From Bacteroidaceae bacterium (GTDB taxonomy: Bacteria; Bacteroidota; Bacteroidia; Bacteroidales; Bacteroidaceae): a stretch of 64,000 nucleotides of DNA. Below are positions 8,508 to 16,190 of this stretch, in pieces. A program made the translations under genes and the position numbers. A model generated the notes under the pieces. That model ran no database searches. It worked only from the letters and a program-made list of their open reading frames with translations, and was not told where the DNA came from. Every line of letters begins with the position of its first letter. The first letter of the stretch is position 1. The stretch is taken from positions 1 through 64,000 of the forward strand of contig JAFTXN010000003.1 of the NCBI GenBank assembly GCA_017461605.1, given 5' to 3'.

Positions 8508-9110
8508 CTACTGAGCACTTTGCGATAATTCGGGGTATTTCCGCTTCACTTCGGCCACACGCTTCTTGAGTGCCCGAGTGTAGGTAGAACTGGCAGCATA
8601 GCGTATTTTACGAAGAAAAGCATAATAATCGCCACCCTTGTATCGCCCCTGAATTTTCTCCTTATAATATACCACCGACTCACTCCAATGGTCGAAAGTG
8701 CGAAGTTTTCTTCCTTGCATCAAACCGAAGAGGTTGTTCTTGCGCATGCAGTTTTTGGCAGTGAAATTGCCTGTTTCGATCAATGCCTGTGCATACACTA
8801 TTTCAGGATGCTTGATGTCGTAATAGAGCAACGCATCCTTGAGCCCCTCTTTGGCAGATTGTTCCATGAAATCAGGCTGAACAATTACCCATACCGAGTC
8901 CACAGCCGTACTATCGCCTGCATACCCGATAAGCGAATCGCAAACAAGACTGTCGGTGGGTGCTATCGTATCTGTAATCAGACTGTCGACATGCCCCGAC
9001 GGACTGCCCACACTCTTGCTGCCCATCGCCAAAAAGGACACGCAAGCAATCAGAAAAACTGCCAATACCGTGTTGACAAGAAACGACTTGGAAAAAACTC
9101 TCTTTTTCAT
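8508..9110 (-). CDS. Secreted glucosaminidase-domain protein
   Basis: This is a 200-residue protein beginning MKKRVFSKSFLVN with a hydrophobic segment (about 10-30), likely a signal anchor or signal peptide, then a low-complexity stretch rich in Asp, Ser and Thr. The C-terminal half (about 95-190) resembles the endo-beta-N-acetylglucosaminidase family: ALIETGNFTAKNC, NNLFGLMQGRK, and a Tyr/Lys-rich segment KGGDYYAFLRKIRYA. It likely cleaves peptidoglycan in the periplasm. The ATG at 9110 is preferred over an upstream one at 9155 because the signal segment then starts at residue 1. It follows the FolK fusion's start by 24 bases, so co-transcription is likely. Confidence 0.8.
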   Translation of the reverse strand: MKKRVFSKSFLVNTVLAVFLIACVSFLAMGSKSVGSPSGHVDSLITDTIAPTDSLVCDSLIGYAGDSTAVDSVWVIVQPDFMEQSAKEGLKDALLYYDIKHPEIVYAQALIETGNFTAKNCMRKNNLFGLMQGRKLRTFDHWSESVVYYKEKIQGRYKGGDYYAFLRKIRYAASSTYTRALKKRVAEVKRKYPELSQSAQ

Positions 9111-9160
9111 AGTATTTTGATGATTTAAGCCAAATGTATTGTTTTTACGGAGCACTCTCT

Positions 9161-9340
9161 TTCATACCCCTCACCCGTTCCGGGAGCTCCCCTACCTTAG
9201 GGGAGCAGCGCCGTCCGGATGGCTCGCATGCTGAAAATCAGATGATAAAAGCATCTATAATCTGATTGGAAAATTCCTCCGGAGGGGCTGTCCCCCTAAG
9301 GTAGGGGGACGAGCGAAGCGGAGGGGGTATGAGCAGAGGA
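9161..9340. repeat. Long inverted element, family A copy 1
   Basis: The element starts with TCATACCCCTCACCC and ends with the near-complement GGAGGGGGTATGA. Inner arms CTCCCCTACCTTAGGGGAGC and CCCCCTAAGGTAGGGGGAC (imperfect inverses, each itself self-complementary) enclose an AT-rich centre. The length of about 180 bases, inverted ends and several copies resemble a MITE, although no target-site duplication was established. Confidence 0.7.
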
Positions 9341-9390
9341 GAAAGGCCTCATGAACGCTCGCCCCGGATTTTCACACCCATCCCGAAAAC

Positions 9391-9600
9391 TCCCCTGAAA
9401 GGGGAAGAAGCCCTCAGCTTAGGGCAACGCCCTAAGAACGAAACGCAGATTCGCCATGCGCCCTGCAGGGGCAAAAGCCTACATAAACCATCCGGCGAAT
9501 ACTGCTTTTGCCCCTGCAGGGCGCATTCTTCGTCGTTGCATATACTCGGGGCGCTGCCCCGAGCTGAGAGCTTGCCGGCCCTTCAGGCCGTTTCCTCTGT
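9391..9600. repeat. GC-rich palindrome set, family B copy 1
   Basis: Successive short palindromes: CCCCTGAAAGGGG, AGGGCAACGCCCT, then CCTGCAGGGGCAAAAGC paired with GCTTTTGCCCCTGCAGG, and CGGGGCGCTGCCCCG followed by GGCCCTTCAGGCC. The same ordered set returns at 13879-14025 and 14066-14275. Confidence 0.7.
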
Positions 9601-9629
9601 TTAATCGGTTGAAAAAGCTCCACCGTTTG

Positions 9630-9712
9630 TTCATACCCCTCACCCGTTCCGGGAGCTCCCCTATTCTTAGGGGAGCAGCACCGGCCGGAGGGTCCGTAGG
9701 CTGAAACTTACT
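9630..9712. repeat. Half element, family A copy 2
   Basis: This contains only the left half of the family A element (TCATACCCCTCACCC through GGGGAGCAGC and a diverged tail). It sits directly past the queA stop, where its hairpin could act as a terminator. Confidence 0.6.
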
Positions 9713-9728
9713 TCGCAAATCGGCTTTA

Positions 9729-10781
9729 TCAGTCGATGATAAGCATCACGTCGCCGTAGATGCCAAACTGATACTTCTCCTTGATTGCTACCTCGTAAGC
9801 AGCCATGGTCTGTTCGTAACCGCCATAAGCCGCAGTGAGCATCAAGAGTGTGGAGAGCGGCAACTGGAAGTTTGAAAGCATGGCATCGGCCACCGAGAAA
9901 TCGTAGGGAGGGAAGATGAACTTGTTGGTCCATCCTTCGTATTCCTTGATGCGGCAATCGGTACCCACACACACTTCGAGCGCACGCTGCACGGTGGTAC
10001 CCACAGCCACTATCTTGCGTCCGTTTTCCTTGGCACGATTGATGATGTCGCAACACTCTTTTCCTACAATCATGTGCTCACTTTCCATCTTGTGCTTGGT
10101 GAGGTCTTCGACGTCGGTTTCCTTGAAGCAACCCAATCCGCAATGCAGCGTGAGGTAAGCGAAGTCGATGCCTTTGATCTCCATGCGCTTCATCAGCTCA
10201 CGCGAAAAGTGCATACCGGCCGTAGGAGCCGTAACAGCACCTTCGTTCTTGGCAAAGATGCACTGGAAACGCTCCATGTCCTCGGGTTCGGACTCACGAC
10301 CGATGTAGCGAGGAATGGGCGATTCGCCCAAAGCATAGAGCGAACGCTTGAACTCCTCATGCTCGCCGTCGTAGAGAAAACGCAGGGTGCGACCGCGGCT
10401 GGTGGTGTTGTCGATGACTTCGGCCACGATGGAGTTGTCTTCACCAAAATAGAGTTTGTTGCCGATACGAATCTTGCGAGCCGGATCGACAAGCACATCC
10501 CAAAGACGAAGTTCGCGGTTCAATTCACGCAAAAGGAATACCTCGATGCGTGCACCGGTTTTTTCCTTGTTGCCATACAGACGGGCCGGAAACACCTTGG
10601 TGTCATTGAAAACGAAGACGTCGCTTTCATCAAAATAGTCCAAAACGTCCTTAAACATCTTGTGCTCTATTTCTCCCGTTTTGCGGTGAAGCACCATCAT
10701 ACGGCACTCGTCGCGATGCAAGGGAGGATACTTGGCAATCAGATCGTCGGGACGCTTGAAGTTGAATTGGGATAGTTTCAT
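9729..10781 (-). CDS. queA: QueA, tRNA preQ1 ribosyltransferase-isomerase
   Basis: QueA transfers and isomerises the ribose of S-adenosylmethionine onto preQ1 at tRNA wobble position 34, giving epoxyqueuosine. The 350-residue length is normal. Family segments are clear: [13 protein letters not shown] near 57-69, [12 protein letters not shown] near 181-192, [10 protein letters not shown] near 211-220, and [10 protein letters not shown] near 263-272. The ATG at 10781 begins MKLSQFNF, as usual for the family. It is the last gene of the ftsX-DUF3098-uppP-truB-queA run, 43 bases after truB. Confidence 0.95.
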   Translation of the reverse strand: MKLSQFNFKRPDDLIAKYPPLHRDECRMMVLHRKTGEIEHKMFKDVLDYFDESDVFVFNDTKVFPARLYGNKEKTGARIEVFLLRELNRELRLWDVLVDPARKIRIGNKLYFGEDNSIVAEVIDNTTSRGRTLRFLYDGEHEEFKRSLYALGESPIPRYIGRESEPEDMERFQCIFAKNEGAVTAPTAGMHFSRELMKRMEIKGIDFAYLTLHCGLGCFKETDVEDLTKHKMESEHMIVGKECCDIINRAKENGRKIVAVGTTVQRALEVCVGTDCRIKEYEGWTNKFIFPPYDFSVADAMLSNFQLPLSTLLMLTAAYGGYEQTMAAYEVAIKEKYQFGIYGDVMLIID

Positions 10782-10824
10782 ATTGTTATGGAATTATTAT
10801 TTTTTTTATGTTGTTCTTTCTTTT

Positions 10825-11532
10825 TCAAGGGTTTTCGGTGTCGATTTCCTGCTCGGCCAACCATTTTTCGAAAGTCGGAATGCTGAAGCAATGGTCCACA
10901 TCGTAATCGCCCACACGGGTTCGGCGCAAAGCGATGAGGTGTGCACCGCTGCCGAGTGCCTGTCCGATGTCGCGTGCCAAAGCACGGATATAGGTTCCCT
11001 TGCTGCACACGATGCGCAGGGTTATCTCTTGATTTTCGAGTCGGCATTCGGTGAGTTCTATCTCGTCGATGCGCAGTGGTTTGGCCCGCAGTTCCACCTC
11101 TTTACCTTTGCGCGCCAGGTCGTAAGCACGCTTTCCCTCCACCTTGCAAGCCGAGAACACGGGCGGCACCTGCATGATTTCTCCTTCGAAACGCGGCAAC
11201 ACCTCGCGCACCAGCTCTTCGGTGATGTGCTCCGTGGGATAGGTGGCATCGATGGGGTGCTCCAGGTCAAAACTCGGTGTGGTGGCACCCAGCTTGAGGG
11301 TGGCCACATATTCTTTCACACCGGCTTGCAACTGCTCGATGCGCTTCGTGGCTTTACCGGTGCATATCACCATCACACCTGTGGCCAGCGGATCGAGTGT
11401 TCCGGCATGGCCCACCTTTATCTTACCACCGATGCGCTGCGAAATGAGCCAACGCACCTTGGCAACCAAGGCAAACGATGTCCACTCATAGGGCTTATCG
11501 AAAGCCAATACCTGTCCGGCCTGAAAATTCAT
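10825..11532 (-). CDS. truB: TruB, tRNA pseudouridine-55 synthase
   Basis: TruB converts uridine 55 of the tRNA T-loop to pseudouridine. The 235-residue protein has the catalytic motif GHAGTLDPLATGV with Asp47 as the nucleophile, and the later segment RIVCSKGTYIRALARDIG typical of TruB. It lacks a long C-terminal PUA domain, as is common in short bacterial forms. It lies 58 bases downstream of uppP on the same strand. Confidence 0.95.
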   Translation of the reverse strand: MNFQAGQVLAFDKPYEWTSFALVAKVRWLISQRIGGKIKVGHAGTLDPLATGVMVICTGKATKRIEQLQAGVKEYVATLKLGATTPSFDLEHPIDATYPTEHITEELVREVLPRFEGEIMQVPPVFSACKVEGKRAYDLARKGKEVELRAKPLRIDEIELTECRLENQEITLRIVCSKGTYIRALARDIGQALGSGAHLIALRRTRVGDYDVDHCFSIPTFEKWLAEQEIDTENP

Positions 11533-11590
11533 ACTCTTTATGAGGATACTACTTGCAAGTTGAGGTTATCGGAACGGCTTTTTATTTATT

Positions 11591-12427
11591 CTATATTGCG
11601 AGTTCGTAACCGCAGAACGACATCAGGATGAGGATGCCGCCCACAATGATGCGATACCAACCGAAAGCCACAAAGCCATAGCGCGACACATAGTCGATGA
11701 AAAACTTGATGGCCAACACGGCTACGATGAAAGCCACTACGCAGCCCAGGAGGAGCATCGTGAGGTTGTTGCCTTCCATCAGGATGTTGCCATCGCCATG
11801 GGCAATGAGCTTGTAGGTTTCGAGACATGTGGCACCAAACATGGTGGGAACAGCCAGGAAAAACGAGAACTCGGCGGCTGCCTTGCGCGTGAGCTTTTGC
11901 GACATACCGCCCACGATGGTAGCCATCGAACGCGACACACCCGGAATCATCGATATACACTGTATCAAACCGATGAAAAAAGCTCGTTTCAACGTCAGAC
12001 ACGTGGCCTCGGAACCTTTGTTGAAGATGCGATCGCAGAAGAGCATGAACACACCGCCCACAATGAGCATCACGGCCACGAGCATCACATTTTCGAGACT
12101 GGCCTCTATATAGTCATTGAAAGCCAAACCCAACACCACAGCCGGCAACACACCGACAATGAGGCGCAGATAGAACCGCCAAATGGCTTGCCACCAACTG
12201 TAACCATGGGTACGCATGGTCTCGGGATAGAAGAAACGACGCCAATAGAGGCATATCACCGACAGAATGGCACCAAACTGTATGATCACTGTGAAAGCCT
12301 TGAGAAAAGGAGTGCTCTCCATGCCCAGCAAAGCTTGGGTAATGACCATGTGACCGGTAGACGACACAGGAAGAAACTCGGTGAGACCTTCCACAATGGC
12401 TATAACGATGGTTTCAATCCAAGTCAT
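11591..12427 (-). CDS. uppP: UppP, undecaprenyl-diphosphatase
   Basis: UppP (BacA) is an inner-membrane phosphatase that regenerates undecaprenyl phosphate for cell-wall synthesis and confers bacitracin tolerance. At 278 residues and strongly hydrophobic, it carries both family motifs: EGLTEFLPVSSTGHM near residues 14-28 and the Arg-containing PGVSRSMATIVGG near 162-174. It starts 3 bases after the DUF3098 stop, so translation is probably coupled. Confidence 0.95.
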   Translation of the reverse strand: MTWIETIVIAIVEGLTEFLPVSSTGHMVITQALLGMESTPFLKAFTVIIQFGAILSVICLYWRRFFYPETMRTHGYSWWQAIWRFYLRLIVGVLPAVVLGLAFNDYIEASLENVMLVAVMLIVGGVFMLFCDRIFNKGSEATCLTLKRAFFIGLIQCISMIPGVSRSMATIVGGMSQKLTRKAAAEFSFFLAVPTMFGATCLETYKLIAHGDGNILMEGNNLTMLLLGCVVAFIVAVLAIKFFIDYVSRYGFVAFGWYRIIVGGILILMSFCGYELAI

Positions 12428-12430
12428 GCT

Positions 12431-12712
12431 TTAATCCTCCTTTACGTCTTCTTTTTCTACTTTCACGGAAGCATCCTGCTTGTCCTTCGGTGCTCGCACA
12501 ATGGCATAAATCATAAACACATATCCGGCCAAGCACACCAGCGGAGCCACCTTGATGCGACGAGCATCGAAAATGCCCGGATCGAATTGCTGCTCCGTGG
12601 AACCGGGACCCGACATGAGGATGAAACCTACTATCACCACAGCCATACCAATGGCCAACAGGATGAAATTGATCTTGTCGAAAGCAAAATCTTTCTTGTT
12701 CATATCTTTCAT
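12431..12712 (-). CDS. DUF3098 membrane protein
   Basis: This is a 93-residue protein with two hydrophobic segments (about 12-33 and 54-72) around a short loop with FDARRIKVAPLV, and a Lys/Glu-rich tail. It matches DUF3098, a small Bacteroidetes family almost always found between ftsX and uppP, as here (gaps of 13 and 3 bases). The function is unknown; the location suggests a role in division or envelope synthesis. Confidence 0.85.
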   Translation of the reverse strand: MKDMNKKDFAFDKINFILLAIGMAVVIVGFILMSGPGSTEQQFDPGIFDARRIKVAPLVCLAGYVFMIYAIVRAPKDKQDASVKVEKEDVKED

Positions 12713-12725
12713 TTTTTATGTTGTA

Positions 12726-13595
12726 TCAATGTAAATAAACGTCAGAACCCGACATATTCAGATGGCGGTTCACCGAGAAGAAAGCGCACAGCAACGTGAG
12801 CAGCAAACCCACGGCCAAAACGCTGCCCAGCGTGATGAAAATCACCAAAGGCGTGATGAGCAAACCGATGTTGGCATCCCACTCCAGCATGACATGCATG
12901 CCGGCATACAGCAAACCATCGGCCAACAATGCCGATACGAAACCTATCCAGAAGGCACGCCGCATGAAAGGACGACGGATGAAACTCCATTTGGCGCCAA
13001 CCAACTTCATGCTGTGAATAGTGAAACGACGGGCATACACACTCAGACGCATGGTGTTGTTGATCAATGCAAACGAAACAAAAGCCAACAGCACAGCCAC
13101 TGCCAACAACACCACACTCACGCGACGGATGTTATCGTTGACGGCCTCCATCAGATCGGCCGGATAAACCACATCCGTAACATATTTGTTTTGTTTCAGC
13201 GACGGCATAAACTTGTTCAGACTGTCGGGGTTGGCATACTCGGCTTTCAAGTGCAACTCAAAAGAAGCCGGAATCGGACTATAACCCAAAAATTCCGAAG
13301 GATCGGTGCCCAAAGCTTCGGCTTGCTCACGCGTGGCACGCTCTTTCGAAATGTAATCCACCAACCGAACATACGGCTGAGTGCGCAGCTGTGTCTGCAG
13401 AGCCAATCCGTCACGATTGGGAATACTGTCGTCCAACAACACTTGCACCGTGAAGTTTTCGCGTACCGAACGACTCAAACCATCGGCCACACAAACGAAA
13501 AACACCACTGTTCCCAACAACAAGAGCACCAACGTCGTGCTGATGCACGAAGTAATCGTGTTGAAACTGCCACTGCTTCTTTTTTTCTTCACCAT
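12726..13595 (-). CDS. ftsX: FtsX-like cell division ABC permease
   Basis: FtsX with the FtsE ATPase signals from the division ring to periplasmic peptidoglycan hydrolases. This 289-residue protein has the family layout: an N-terminal membrane segment (about 13-32), a periplasmic domain (35-155) and three C-terminal membrane segments (about 160-275). The NNTMRLSVYARRF loop between membrane segments is typical. No ftsE is next to it, as is usual in Bacteroidetes. It heads the five-gene run ending at queA and is the first gene left of the candidate origin. Confidence 0.9.
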   Translation of the reverse strand: MVKKKRSSGSFNTITSCISTTLVLLLLGTVVFFVCVADGLSRSVRENFTVQVLLDDSIPNRDGLALQTQLRTQPYVRLVDYISKERATREQAEALGTDPSEFLGYSPIPASFELHLKAEYANPDSLNKFMPSLKQNKYVTDVVYPADLMEAVNDNIRRVSVVLLAVAVLLAFVSFALINNTMRLSVYARRFTIHSMKLVGAKWSFIRRPFMRRAFWIGFVSALLADGLLYAGMHVMLEWDANIGLLITPLVIFITLGSVLAVGLLLTLLCAFFSVNRHLNMSGSDVYLH

Positions 13596-13878
13596 AAATC
13601 TATCATTCTATTGTCGCAGATCTTCACACAAAACACCTTTCTACACCCCTCTACGAGGGGTACGAATTTGCCGGCGTCAATGCACAATCCACGTAAATTC
13701 GTACAAAAATACGATGAAAAGACACGAAAAAGAATAGATACCCCGTTTTTTAACATTTCAACCACTTCCGTTGGGTTGATCATGCCATTGTGACATAGTG
13801 ATTATTACTTTGGAAAATGATAGCTGTACTCTTTAGCTATTTATCCTTTTATTTTTCATATCCGCTGACTTTCGGGTA

Positions 13879-14025
13879 TCTCCCCTGTAAGGGCAAAAGC
13901 CTGTGTAAACCACCTCGGGAATACTGCTTTTGCCCCTGCAGGGCGCATTCATCGTCGTTGCATATACTCGGGGCGCTGCCCCGAGCTGAGAGCGTGCTGC
14001 CCTTTCAGGGCGTTTCCTCGTTTAA
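13879..14025. repeat. GC-rich palindrome set, family B copy 2
   Basis: This repeats the order of copy 1: CCTGTAAGGGCAAAAGC paired with GCTTTTGCCCCTGCAGG, then the CGGGGCGCTGCCCCG palindrome and a CCTTTCAGGG segment. The arms differ from copy 1 by a few bases, indicating independent drift. Confidence 0.7.
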
Positions 14026-14065
14026 TCTGTTGAAATAACTCCGCCGTCTGTCCATACCCACCCGG

Positions 14066-14275
14066 TACCTCCCCTGAAAGGGGAAGAAGCCCTCAGCTTA
14101 GGGCAACGCCCTAAGAACAGAACGTATATTCGCCATGCGCCCTGTAAGGGCAAAAGCCTATGTAAACCACCTCGGGAATACTGCTTTTGCCCCTGCAGGG
14201 CGCATTCATCGTCGTTGCATATACTCGGGGCGCTGTCCCGAGCTGAGAGCTTGCCGGCCCTTCAGGCCGTTTACC
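14066..14275. repeat. GC-rich palindrome set, family B copy 3
   Basis: This is nearly the same as the 9391-9600 copy over its full length, including CCCCTGAAAGGGG, AGGGCAACGCCCT, the CAAAAGC/GCTTTTG arms and GGCCCTTCAGGCC. It lies about 280 bases left of the first DnaA box. Confidence 0.7.
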
Positions 14276-14539
14276 AATTTCAATTTTATAGGATACTATA
14301 GATTGTATTTCTACAAAGAAACAACACATACCGAAACCTGCTGAAGCCACCCTTCGGAAGGACATACGAAAAGCCGAATGCACTTTCCACTTTTCCACAC
14401 CCGGATTTTTCGATATATAAAACACATATTTTTCTTCTTTTTCTGAAATAAGAAATTCTATGTTACTGATGATAGGTGGTGGAAACTGTTGAAAAAAAAA
14501 TGACCGAAAATTTGGTATTTTTGTTATTAGACTTTTCAT

Positions 14540-14845
14540 CCCTTTTATCCCCTATTTTATTCACAGACAATCCGTATTGTGTTTTTCATCAGAATGAAGC
14601 GTTTACGAGATATTCGTTTAGAATTATCCACAGCGTGTTAATAAGTTTTTATCCCCGAAAAAAAGAGTATGAAAACCGTGCAAAAAGCGTTGAAAAAGCA
14701 TGGGAAAAACATGGGATTTCGGTGTAGAAATGTGGATAAGTTTTTCCCGATTTCATCGATATTTTTTGATACTTTTTCCCCACACTTTTCCAAGAGTTTT
14801 GCGCAGCTTATCCATAGGGTTATCCACCGCATTTTTCACAATAAG
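14540..14845. other. Candidate chromosomal replication origin (oriC)
   Basis: DnaA-box matches to TTATNCACA cluster here: TTATTCACA at 14557-14565, TTATCCACA at 14624-14632, TGTGGATAA (inverse) at 14731-14739, and one-mismatch boxes TTATCCATA at 14808-14816, TTATCCACC at 14820-14828 and TTTTTCACA at 14832-14840. The stretch is AT-rich with T- and A-runs that could serve as the unwinding region, and it is gene-free. All twelve genes to its left are transcribed away from it. dnaA is not nearby, which is acceptable for Bacteroidetes. I infer oriC; the box cluster itself is directly visible. Confidence 0.7.
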
Positions 14846-14873
14846 GTAACTATGAATTTTGTAGAGAAATACT

Positions 14874-14881
14874 TACCTTTG
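14874..14881 (+). promoter_or_regulatory. -7-like box at the right edge of the origin region
   Basis: TACCTTTG followed by CA is a typical Bacteroidetes -7 element reading right, but the first gene to the right starts 450 bases away. No -33 element at the right spacing was seen. Confidence 0.3.
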
Positions 14882-15002
14882 CAAAACCCGATATACAATT
14901 GCTTCGGACGGGGATTTTCATACGTTAACTCCATAGGTAATTTCCTCCGGAGGGGTATGAGCAGAGGAGCGGATACTTATGGCGATTGCTCGCTTCGGCT
15001 TA

Positions 15003-15150
15003 TTCATACCCCTCACCCGTTCCGGGAGCTCCCCTACCTTAGGGGAGCAGCGCCATCCGGGTTGTCCGTATACTGAACCCTACAGGAAAAACCATCCGGA
15101 TGGAGCTGTCCCCCTAAGGTAGGGGGACGAGCGTAGCGGAGGGGGTATGA
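15003..15150. repeat. Long inverted element, family A copy 3
   Basis: The element runs from TTCATACCCCTCACCC to GGAGGGGGTATGA, with the CTCCCCTACCTTAGGGGAGC and CCCCCTAAGGTAGGGGGAC arms. It is shorter in the centre than the 9161 copy. A stray right end (GGAGGGGTATGAGCAGAGGA) precedes it at about 14949-14968. Confidence 0.7.
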
Positions 15151-15192
15151 GCAGAGGAGATAAGTCTCATGCAGTTCGCTCGTTCCGAATTA

Positions 15193-15270
15193 TTCATACT
15201 CCTCACCCGTTCCGGCATCTCCCCTACCTTAGGGGAGCAGCTGCCGTTCGGATGGTTCGTAGGCTGGAAA
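15193..15270. repeat. Half element, family A copy 4
   Basis: This is the left half only, starting TCATACTCCTCACCC and ending after GGGGAGCAGC and a tail GGTTCGTAGGCTG resembling the 9630 half copy. It ends about 65 bases before the RNA methyltransferase gene. Confidence 0.6.
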
Positions 15271-15333
15271 TCATAAAGCATAAGTATAGGACGTGGATAC
15301 AAATTATAATGAAGAGTAAATAAAACAACGAAA

Positions 15334-15864
15334 ATGCGTAAACTCACGGTGGAAGAGCTCCACAGAATGTCGGTCGACGAATTCAAGGCTGCCGAAAAGC
15401 TGCCGGTAGTGATGGTGTTGGACAATATCCGCAGTTTGCACAATGTAGGTTCGGTGCTTCGCACCGCCGATGCCTTTCGTCTTGCCGGAGTATGTATGTG
15501 CGGCATCACAGCCTGTCCGCCCATGCCCGAGATACACAAGACGGCATTGGGAGCCGAGGATTCGGTGTCGTGGTGGTACGAGCAAGACACGCTCATTGCC
15601 GTTGAAAAACTGAAATCCGAAGGTTATACCGTCTTGGCTGTTGAACAGGTGGAAGGCAGCCGAATGCTCGACACACTTACATTGGACACCGACAAGCGAT
15701 ATGCCTTAGTGATGGGCAACGAAGTGAAAGGTGTGCGCCAGGATGTGGTGAATGCCTGTGCCGGTGCAGTGGAGATACCTCAATTTGGCACCAAGCATTC
15801 GCTCAATGTCTCCGTTTCGGCCGGCATTGTGATGTGGGAGTTTTTGCGAAAGTTGAAGAAATAA
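15334..15864 (+). CDS. SPOUT (TrmH/SpoU) family RNA 2'-O-methyltransferase
   Basis: This is a 176-residue protein carrying the three SpoU motifs: NIRSLHNVGSVLRTADAF near 31-48, ALVMGNEVKGV near 125-135 and HSLNVSVSAGIVMWEF near 153-168. Such enzymes methylate ribose 2'-OH in tRNA or rRNA using S-adenosylmethionine bound in a trefoil knot. There is no N-terminal substrate-binding domain, so this is the short form; the target nucleotide cannot be told. It is the first gene right of the candidate origin and ends before the 22-base-arm hairpin at 15884. Confidence 0.9.
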   Translation: MRKLTVEELHRMSVDEFKAAEKLPVVMVLDNIRSLHNVGSVLRTADAFRLAGVCMCGITACPPMPEIHKTALGAEDSVSWWYEQDTLIAVEKLKSEGYTVLAVEQVEGSRMLDTLTLDTDKRYALVMGNEVKGVRQDVVNACAGAVEIPQFGTKHSLNVSVSAGIVMWEFLRKLKK

Positions 15865-15883
15865 AGTCCTGATGGATTTATCG

Positions 15884-15936
15884 GCAAGGCGTTTGGAAAA
15901 ATATGCAAGCACACCATATTTTTCCAAACGCCTTGC
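15884..15936 (+). terminator. Strong hairpin after the SPOUT methyltransferase gene (palindrome family member)
   Basis: Perfect 22-base arms (15884-15905 and 15915-15936) around loop CAAGCACAC. The arm begins GCAAGGCGTTTGG and the 3' side is followed by ATTTATTATTTT. It lies 20 bases past the stop. It shares the GCAAGGCGTTT arm with 491-524 and the CAAGCAC loop with the palindromes farther right. Confidence 0.75.
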
Positions 15937-16049
15937 ATTTATTATTTTCTCCGAAGCAGCAGGGGTTACTTCTGTTGACGGATTTTTTTGTGCAAAACAC
16001 TATAACTGATGTGCTATATTCTTTCGTTGCTCGGATTGCTAAAACGATA

Positions 16050-16151
16050 GTGACAGAAGTGACAGACAAAACAGCATCTGTCACCTTATCTGTCACTCCG
16101 CAAGTCGCTATCATTTAATAAGTTTCAGCAAAAAAGTGACAGAGTGACAGA
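16050..16151. repeat. GTGACAGA octamer cluster, right copy
   Basis: GTGACAGA occurs at 16050, 16059, 16136 and 16144 and the inverse TCTGTCAC at 16077 and 16089, giving six exact copies in about 100 bases in roughly symmetrical order. The remaining part of the gene-free stretch 15937-16190 shows nothing else I can name. Confidence 0.65.
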
Positions 16152-16190
16152 TGAAATACTGTTTCAAAAAAACGGGGGTGGAAAGGTTTA

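Larger units (their letters stand above)
9111..9728. other. Gene-free, repeat-packed interval
   Basis: The 618 bases between the glucosaminidase gene and the end of queA consist almost wholly of palindromic repeats: a long inverted element (9161-9340), GC-rich palindromes (9391-9600) and a half element (9630-9712). Open frames here are repeat-derived and recur as near-identical translations at other repeat copies, so none is called as a gene. Confidence 0.75.
13596..15333. other. Long gene-free interval containing the candidate oriC
   Basis: No coding region was identified in 1.7 kb. The left part (13820-14290) carries family B palindromes, the middle (14440-14860) is AT-rich with DnaA boxes, and the right part (14940-15280) carries family A inverted elements. 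Small open frames here overlap the repeats or the DnaA boxes and have no family features. Confidence 0.75.

Noticed and set aside
9161..9340. An insertion sequence
   Set aside because: The element has inverted ends but no transposase frame, so it can at most be a nonautonomous element.
14111..14539. A 142-residue open frame left of the DnaA boxes
   Set aside because: Half of it is the family B palindrome set, and the same peptide recurs at other copies, so it is repeat-derived.
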